Origin: Acidobacteriota bacterium
GTDB taxonomy: Bacteria > Acidobacteriota > Terriglobia > Terriglobales > Acidobacteriaceae
Direction of reading: 5' to 3'
Length of the DNA: 8,985 bases
Assembly (NCBI GenBank): GCA_025353435.1
Contig: JANXQR010000648.1
Span: 1 to 8,985, forward strand
Shown here: positions 6,886-8,985 of the stretch, in pieces
How positions within the stretch are numbered: the first letter of the stretch is position 1
How the letters are laid out: every line of letters begins with the position of its first letter
The notes under the pieces: model-generated
The model's input: the letters and a program-made list of their open reading frames with translations, nothing else
The model's database searches: none
What the model was told of the DNA's origin: nothing
Program-made: the position numbers and the translations under genes

Positions 6886-7454
6886 AAGCAAACATCAGAA
6901 GCATCGTACTCATATTGCCTCTGCTGCTGAGTTCCTGTTTTCACAAGACCAGCCAGGCGGTGAACCAGCCTGCGTTGGCTCCTCCCATTGACGATGCGCC
7001 GCTTCCCAAGCCCGACAACGCGCCCGCAAATCTGCCCCCCCCGGTGATCTCTCTTCCGGAACACAAGGATCCGACGGCGCCTCCGCCGACTCCCAAGCCG
7101 GAAACTCCAACTCAGGCTCCCAAGCATAAGAAGCCTTCCAACAAGGCAACTCCCAATCCCGCTGCGCAAACCACGGAGCAGGCCTCAAATGCCAGCCCGG
7201 GAGTGCCGGCAGCTGGCAATCTGAGCCCCGGCGGGAATGCCGATTTGAAGGATCAGACGCAGAGCGTGATTGCGGAGACGGAGCGCAGCCTGAACGGAAT
7301 CAATCGCACACTAAACGATCAGGAAACCAAGACTTCGTTGCAGATTCGCGAGTTTCTGAAGCAGGCCCGCGCGGCTTTGAATTCCAACGACGTGGATGGG
7401 GCACATACGCTGGCACTTAAAGCAAAGGCCTTGATGACCGAGTTACTCCAGTAG
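6882..7454 (+). CDS. Proline-rich lipoprotein with C-terminal helical domain, unknown function
   Basis: A 190-residue protein beginning with a lipoprotein signal peptide: MKANIRSIVLILPLLLSSC, lipobox LSSC, lipidated Cys19. Residue +2 is Phe rather than Asp, which does not suggest inner-membrane retention. Residues about 30-125 are a low-complexity Pro/Lys/Ala linker (PPPTPKPETPTQAPKHKKP) that could span cell-wall space. Residues about 128-190 are predicted helical (SLQIREFLKQARAALNSNDV, then DGAHTLALKAKALMTELLQ). They resemble a single TPR-like or DUF4398-like helical pair, but I cannot name the family. The ATG overlaps the kinase stop as ATGA, with AGGGG just upstream, so translation is coupled to the kinase. 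A role in signal perception or as an envelope partner of the kinase is inference from this coupling only. It is the last gene of the operon and converges on nadK. Confidence 0.85.
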   Translation: MKANIRSIVLILPLLLSSCFHKTSQAVNQPALAPPIDDAPLPKPDNAPANLPPPVISLPEHKDPTAPPPTPKPETPTQAPKHKKPSNKATPNPAAQTTEQASNASPGVPAAGNLSPGGNADLKDQTQSVIAETERSLNGINRTLNDQETKTSLQIREFLKQARAALNSNDVDGAHTLALKAKALMTELLQ

Positions 7455-7570
7455 CGTCAAAGAGCAGCAAGTAGAAAACGGCGCTCTGGGGCTGAAGGTC
7501 CAAAAACCTATAATTTGAGATCGAGGATGTCAGCGCGGAGGCCCTGACCTACCATCCCTATTCCCTGCTC
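7455..7570. other. Convergent spacer between the lipoprotein gene and nadK
   Basis: No strong terminator is visible in these 116 bp. Two weak 5-bp stems exist (AGAGC/GCTCT around 7461-7487 and GTCAG/CTGAC around 7529-7548), neither followed by a T-run. A TATAAT hexamer at 7509-7514 on the plus strand has no convincing -35 and points to the end of nadK. It is followed by GAGG-ATG and a six-codon frame ending at TGA, most likely meaningless. Confidence 0.4.
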
Positions 7571-8428
7571 CTATCGTTCTCCCCAGCTGAGTTTGGTGCG
7601 GAGAGCCTCGAAAAATCCGCCTTCGTTGAGGCGGATGAGATTCACCGTGTATGGAGACTTGTGGCAGCGAATCTCGTCGCCGAGCTGCAGTTCGAAGGCA
7701 CGCTGTCCGTCTACAGTGAGGAGCGCGAGGTTGGGGATGCCTTCCACGCGGACGGTAAGTGAGGCGTCGCCGCGCATCACGATGGGCCGTAGCGTGAGCA
7801 AATGAGGGCAGATGGGCGTGACCACCATGGCGTCGACGTCAGGGGTGAGGATGGGGCCGTTGGCGGCCAGGGTGTAGGCAGTGGAGCCGGTGGGGGTGGA
7901 GACGATGACGCCGTCAGCCCGAAAGCGAGCAACCAGTTTGCCGTCGAGTTCCACGGCGAAATCGCCCATACGAGCAATGTCACCCTTGGTGACGACCATG
8001 TCGTTGAGCGCGTCGTAGTGGGAGTGAAGCGCGCCGGAACGCCAGAGCTCGGCGCGAAGCATGGCGCGAGGCTCCAGCGAGTGGCAGTTGTTGCACCAGC
8101 TATCCAGGGTGGCGTAGAGCTCGTTGAGGCGCACCTCGGTGAGGAAGCCGAGCGTTCCCAGATTTACGCTGAGGATGGGCGTGCCAGCGGCGGCGAAGAT
8201 GCGGCCGACTGCCAGGAGAGTGCCGTCTCCGCCAAGCACAATTACGAGGTCGGGATTGAGCCCGGGCAGTTCTCCGCGATCGACGACAGGCGCATCGGCG
8301 GTATAACTGCCGCCTTCCATGTCGAGCAGCGGCTCGTAGCCACGTTTCCGCAGCCAGGCGATCAGGTGCGGCAGCAGCCGCGTAAGTTCGTCCTTTTGCG
8401 GCTTGCAGACAATAGCGATGCGCATCAT
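7571..8428 (-). CDS. nadK: NAD kinase (ATP- or polyphosphate-dependent)
   Basis: This cytoplasmic enzyme phosphorylates NAD+ to NADP+, the source of the cell's NADP pool. It has 285 residues, a normal length for bacterial NadK. The diagnostic GGDGT lies at 66-70 (VIVLGGDGTLLAVGRIF). The second glycine-rich motif NLGTLGFLTEV begins at 89, the substrate-binding ALNDMVV includes N142/D143, and DGVIVSTPTGSTAY lies at 172-185. Near the C-terminus, LTVDGQRAFELQLGD is also typical. All key residues are present, so it should be active. Two successive ATG codons (8428 and 8425) make the exact first residue uncertain by one. It lies 74 bp downstream of tlyA on the same strand, a common pairing in bacteria (often with recN), so co-transcription is likely. 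Confidence 0.97.
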   Translation of the reverse strand: MMRIAIVCKPQKDELTRLLPHLIAWLRKRGYEPLLDMEGGSYTADAPVVDRGELPGLNPDLVIVLGGDGTLLAVGRIFAAAGTPILSVNLGTLGFLTEVRLNELYATLDSWCNNCHSLEPRAMLRAELWRSGALHSHYDALNDMVVTKGDIARMGDFAVELDGKLVARFRADGVIVSTPTGSTAYTLAANGPILTPDVDAMVVTPICPHLLTLRPIVMRGDASLTVRVEGIPNLALLTVDGQRAFELQLGDEIRCHKSPYTVNLIRLNEGGFFEALRTKLSWGER

Positions 8429-8454
8429 TCGGTCTCAGTGTACTGGATTAAGAG

Positions 8455-8475
8455 CAGTGGACAGTGAACCGTGCC
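8455..8475. repeat. Imperfect heptamer tandem repeat (CAGTGGA-CAGTGAA-CCGTGCC)
   Basis: Three successive 7-base units share the NNGTG core in the 74-bp spacer between tlyA and nadK, and another CAGTG lies at 8436-8440. It is short and degenerate, and could be a slippage product or chance. Confidence 0.3.
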
Positions 8476-8502
8476 CATTGAACAGGTGCTCGTGGATGTC
8501 TG

Positions 8503-8985
8503 CTAGCTGGAAAGTCGTCGGGCGTGGACCAGGAACTCATGGTTACCTTCCGCACCGGTGATCGGCGAGGGGATGGATGGGGCTGGATCCCAATTGAGCG
8601 CCTTGAGGCAGGCCGTGACTTTGTCGATGGCAAGGCCGTGGGCGGCGGGGTCACGCACAATGCCACCCTTGCCGACATGTTCGCGGCCAGCCTCAAATTG
8701 CGGTTTGACCAGGATGACGGCTTCACGCAAGGTCGGCGCGGCAGCAAATACTGGCTCGAGCAAAAGGGTGGCGGAGATGAACGAGACGTCCATCACGAGG
8801 AAGGTAAGCGGGGGATGGCCTGCCGGGCTCACAAGCATATCGGGCACCAGCAGGCGGGCGTTGGTGCGCTCCATCAGGCGTACACGGGGGTCGGTGCGGA
8901 GCTTCATGGCGATCTGGCCGAACCCGGTGTCGACGGCTGTAACGTGGGCCGCGCCGCGTTGCAGGAGACAGTCGGTAAAGCCGCC
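8503..8985 (-). CDS. tlyA: TlyA-family rRNA 2'-O-methyltransferase, N-terminus beyond the window
   Basis: The frame is open to the right edge and gives the last 160 residues. It starts inside the SAM-binding motif GGFTDCLLQRGAAHVTAVDT and continues with FGQIAMKLRTDPRV and ERTNAR. DVSFISATLLLEP, ILVKPQFEAGRE and GKGGIVRDP follow in the order seen in TlyA proteins. TlyA methylates ribose 2'-OH groups in 16S and/or 23S rRNA, affecting capreomycin sensitivity, and is often annotated 'hemolysin A'. The usual length is about 250-270 residues, so about 90-110 residues, including the S4 RNA-binding domain, lie outside. An internal ATG at 8907 is not the start, because the conserved SAM motif lies upstream of it. 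The gene ends at TAG 8503-8505, 74 bp before nadK. Confidence 0.95.
   Translation of the reverse strand, partial: GGFTDCLLQRGAAHVTAVDTGFGQIAMKLRTDPRVRLMERTNARLLVPDMLVSPAGHPPLTFLVMDVSFISATLLLEPVFAAAPTLREAVILVKPQFEAGREHVGKGGIVRDPAAHGLAIDKVTACLKALNWDPAPSIPSPITGAEGNHEFLVHARRLSS

Noticed and set aside
7461..7548. Possible intrinsic terminator between the lipoprotein gene and nadK
   Set aside because: Stems are only 5 bp with long loops and no following T-run.
7802..8467. 221-codon plus-strand frame opposite nadK
   Set aside because: Gly/Val/Asp-rich antisense shadow; nadK has every family motif.

Overview
The window is moderately GC-rich chromosomal DNA (not counted; it reads near 60% GC). It most resembles an Acidobacteriota genome of the Terriglobia/Acidobacteriaceae type. 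The best clue is the left edge: a MacB/FtsX-like permease with a long N-terminal cytoplasmic prefix, no ABC ATPase beside it, and a PadR regulator directly upstream. That is the 'acidobacterial duplicated orphan permease' (ADOP) arrangement. The rest is ordinary core and regulatory gene content. I see no phage, insertion sequence, CRISPR array, tRNA or rRNA.

Left region (1-2960). The permease is cut by the window edge and lies on the minus strand behind its PadR regulator. A 135-bp divergent spacer with a perfect AT-rich palindrome separates padR from ribA (GTP cyclohydrolase II, plus strand). ribA converges, with 12 bp between stop codons, on a minus-strand DinB/YfiT-fold protein.

Middle (2961-3520). 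This stretch of about 560 bp has no intact gene. It holds a hairpin-type inverted repeat in the dinB-like leader, a remnant that looks like one blade of a secreted beta-propeller protein, and a sigma-54-like promoter match just before the next operon.

Operon (3521-7454, plus). It encodes an NtrC-type sigma-54 activator with a TTG start, then a two-transmembrane PAS-containing NtrB-like histidine kinase. Last is a proline-rich lipoprotein whose ATG overlaps the kinase stop (ATGA). The likely logic is an envelope-sensing two-component system with a co-translated lipoprotein, possibly self-activating through sigma-54. This is the most interesting part of the window, but its signal and targets cannot be read from the sequence.

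Right region (7571-8985, minus). nadK (NAD kinase) lies downstream of tlyA (rRNA 2'-O-methyltransferase family), which runs off the right edge. Both are on the minus strand, 74 bp apart, and converge on the lipoprotein gene.
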